Below are positions 20,051 through 21,447 of a DNA stretch of 21,447 bases, one piece after another. Source of the DNA: JBBRGG01 sp038240875 (GTDB lineage Bacteria; Planctomycetota; Phycisphaerae; Phycisphaerales; UBA1924). The stretch covers positions 1 to 21,447 of the forward strand of contig JBBRGG010000021.1 in assembly GCA_038240875.1 (NCBI GenBank), given 5' to 3'. Position numbers and translations under genes: made by a program. Below the pieces are notes generated by a model, which saw nothing but the letters and a program-made list of their open reading frames with translations, ran no database searches and was not told where the DNA came from. Within the stretch, counting starts at the first letter, position 1, and every line of letters starts with the position of its first letter.

Positions 20051-21447
20051 TTACACCCGGGTTTTTTTCCAAGCTCCGCCTGAAAACCGCCAGGCAAAGA
20101 TCGCCGCCCGGATCACGATTTCGGCGCAAAGCCCTATCCACAAACCCGTCAACCCCCAATCATAAGGCCAAGGATTGTGCAGCACGCCTTCGGTCCAAAA
20201 ACCATGGGCAAACCCTGGCATCGGTATGTTCGCACCCGAGAGCAGCCACGCCAAGGGCATGCGCACAAAATAGGTAGTTATCCACGTAATCCACATTGCG
20301 CTCTTTGTATCTCCCGCGCCGCGTAGCGCGCTGCGAAACACAATTGACAAGCCGAAGGGAATCTGCACGCACCCTGCGATGAAGAGCAAAGGCGGAACTG
20401 TCTGCTGGTGCTCAGGTTGCGCGCTGAGCAGCGCGACAATCGGCTCGCCGAGCGTCATCAAAATAATTCCCGCGAACCCCATAAGCGCCGCAGCCATCCA
20501 CGCACATCTGTAACATGCTTTGGCAGCCATACTTGGGCTTCCTGCCCCGAGGTATTGGCCGACCAGCGTCGCCGCCGCGGCACCAAAGGCAAAACCAGGC
20601 AAGAAGCTGAATGCTTCGATACGGATAGCGACCATGTGCGCGCCGAGCGTGCCGCCCTGCGCGCTACCAACTGCGGCGTTTCCAGTTACGCCAAGCCAGC
20701 CGACGATGAGAACGACAGCGAAGTTGCCCAGCCACATCCCCAGCATTTCCAAGAAGTTAGGAAAGGCGACGCGTATGACACGCTTGGCTGTGTGCAGGTG
20801 TGGCCGAAGTCTTTTCAAACGCAAGCGCACGCCGCCGGTGCCTCGCACTAGAACAACGGTCATAAACGCAGCACCAATCACGTAGCTCAGAACGGTGCCC
20901 CAAGCGATTCCCGCGACTCCCAGATCAAAGCTGAACGGGTTGGTCAGGATGACATGACGAGCAAGCGGGTCTAACTCAGTCGGGGCCGCTCGGGTAAGGT
21001 CGATGCCGGAGAGTGCCCAGCTTGCCACGATGTTGGTCAAATTGACAATAACCATGGAAAGTAAGGGGCGGAAGTTATCTCCCGCGCCGCGAGCCGCGGC
21101 AATCAATGTAAAGAGCAACGCCATCCCCGGACCACCCACACAGGCAACGTGCATGAATGTGGTGAAAGTCTTTTCAGTGTCACCTGTCATCGAAAGCAGG
21201 TTGGCGGCGATGGGCGTTGAAAGTGCTACTAACCCGCCTGAGACGGATCCGAGAATCAGCGCCAATATAACGCTCTGGCCCAAGGCGGCGTTGGCGACTC
21301 CCAGTCGCTGGGCTCCGACGGATCGGCTGATAAGTGCAGTTGCGCCAAGGCCTAGGGACTGAACAACCAAACCCATAAACCAAATGACGTAGGCGGCGCC
21401 AGAGACGGCGTCGGTTGCGGCGACACTGATTGAGGTTGACAGTACAG
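20051..21447 (-). CDS. MATE family efflux transporter (5' partial)
   Basis: The frame remains open to the right edge, so the start lies outside; about 465 residues are visible. The window edge comes inside the first helices (AVSGAAYVIWFMGLVVQSLGLG). MATE proteins export drugs or metabolites in exchange for H+ or Na+. The internal twofold repeat is seen in the paired motifs AARGAGDNFRPL and ALRGAGDTKSAM, one in each half, and in LISRSVGAQ and LVGQYLGAG. Hydrophobic helices cover most of the length, with a loop rich in Pro and Trp near the C-terminus (WTEGVLHNPWPYDWG). The C-terminus is basic (WKKTRV). The substrate cannot be inferred, and there is no adjacent regulator in the window. Confidence 0.92.
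   Translation of the reverse strand, partial: VLSTSISVAATDAVSGAAYVIWFMGLVVQSLGLGATALISRSVGAQRLGVANAALGQSVILALILGSVSGGLVALSTPIAANLLSMTGDTEKTFTTFMHVACVGGPGMALLFTLIAAARGAGDNFRPLLSMVIVNLTNIVASWALSGIDLTRAAPTELDPLARHVILTNPFSFDLGVAGIAWGTVLSYVIGAAFMTVVLVRGTGGVRLRLKRLRPHLHTAKRVIRVAFPNFLEMLGMWLGNFAVVLIVGWLGVTGNAAVGSAQGGTLGAHMVAIRIEAFSFLPGFAFGAAAATLVGQYLGAGSPSMAAKACYRCAWMAAALMGFAGIILMTLGEPIVALLSAQPEHQQTVPPLLFIAGCVQIPFGLSIVFRSALRGAGDTKSAMWITWITTYFVRMPLAWLLSGANIPMPGFAHGFWTEGVLHNPWPYDWGLTGLWIGLCAEIVIRAAIFAWRFSGGAWKKTRV

Overview
The window looks like a chromosomal segment of a planctomycete, probably a member of the Phycisphaerae. This is inferred from the genes, not from a marker gene. The pointers are a GAF/HlyD + PqqD-M50-HlyD + SecA-like cassette, tandem ClpP genes, a Thermus-type isocitrate dehydrogenase with a long C-terminal domain, and a pseudopilin-like protein with a proline/asparagine-rich cytoplasmic tail. 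The DNA is GC-rich with strong coding bias. The intergenic spaces repeatedly hold short tandem repeats of 7-18 bp, several of them AT-rich.

Layout. (1) 2-5812, plus strand: an apparent operon of a HlyD-type adaptor (cut by the left edge), a PqqD-M50 protease-HlyD fusion and a shortened SecA-like ATPase. It ends in a 4 x 18 bp repeat that covers the stop codon and can form a terminator-like hairpin. (2) 5928-8233: a DinB-fold protein and a SAM methyltransferase diverge head to head with 15 bp between their starts. The methyltransferase then converges on coaD across a heptamer repeat; the coaD N-terminus carries a His-rich coding repeat. (3) 8234-10471: a 473 bp gap with hairpins and no recognised gene, then an AI-2E-family permease with a good terminator. 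(4) 10491-11263: a decayed IS1595-family (IS1016-like) element with perfect 19 bp inverted ends and a transposase broken by three frameshifts. (5) 11331-14959, minus strand: icd, its terminator, a 643 bp hairpin-rich gap, then two clpP genes and a strong terminator. (6) 15221-21447: a pseudopilin-like membrane protein (plus strand) facing yidC. Upstream of yidC on the minus strand are a metallophosphoesterase and a MATE efflux protein cut by the right edge.

The most interesting item is the first cassette. A GAF-like/HlyD adaptor, a membrane zinc protease carrying both a peptide-recognition (PqqD-like) domain and a second HlyD arm, and a SecA motor lacking most of its C-terminal third sit together in one transcription unit. 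I infer a peptide or protein processing and export machine that uses a SecA-type motor. No substrate gene, radical SAM enzyme or ABC exporter is visible in the window, so the substrate is unknown. The rest is mostly housekeeping: CoA synthesis, Clp proteolysis, TCA cycle and membrane protein insertion.
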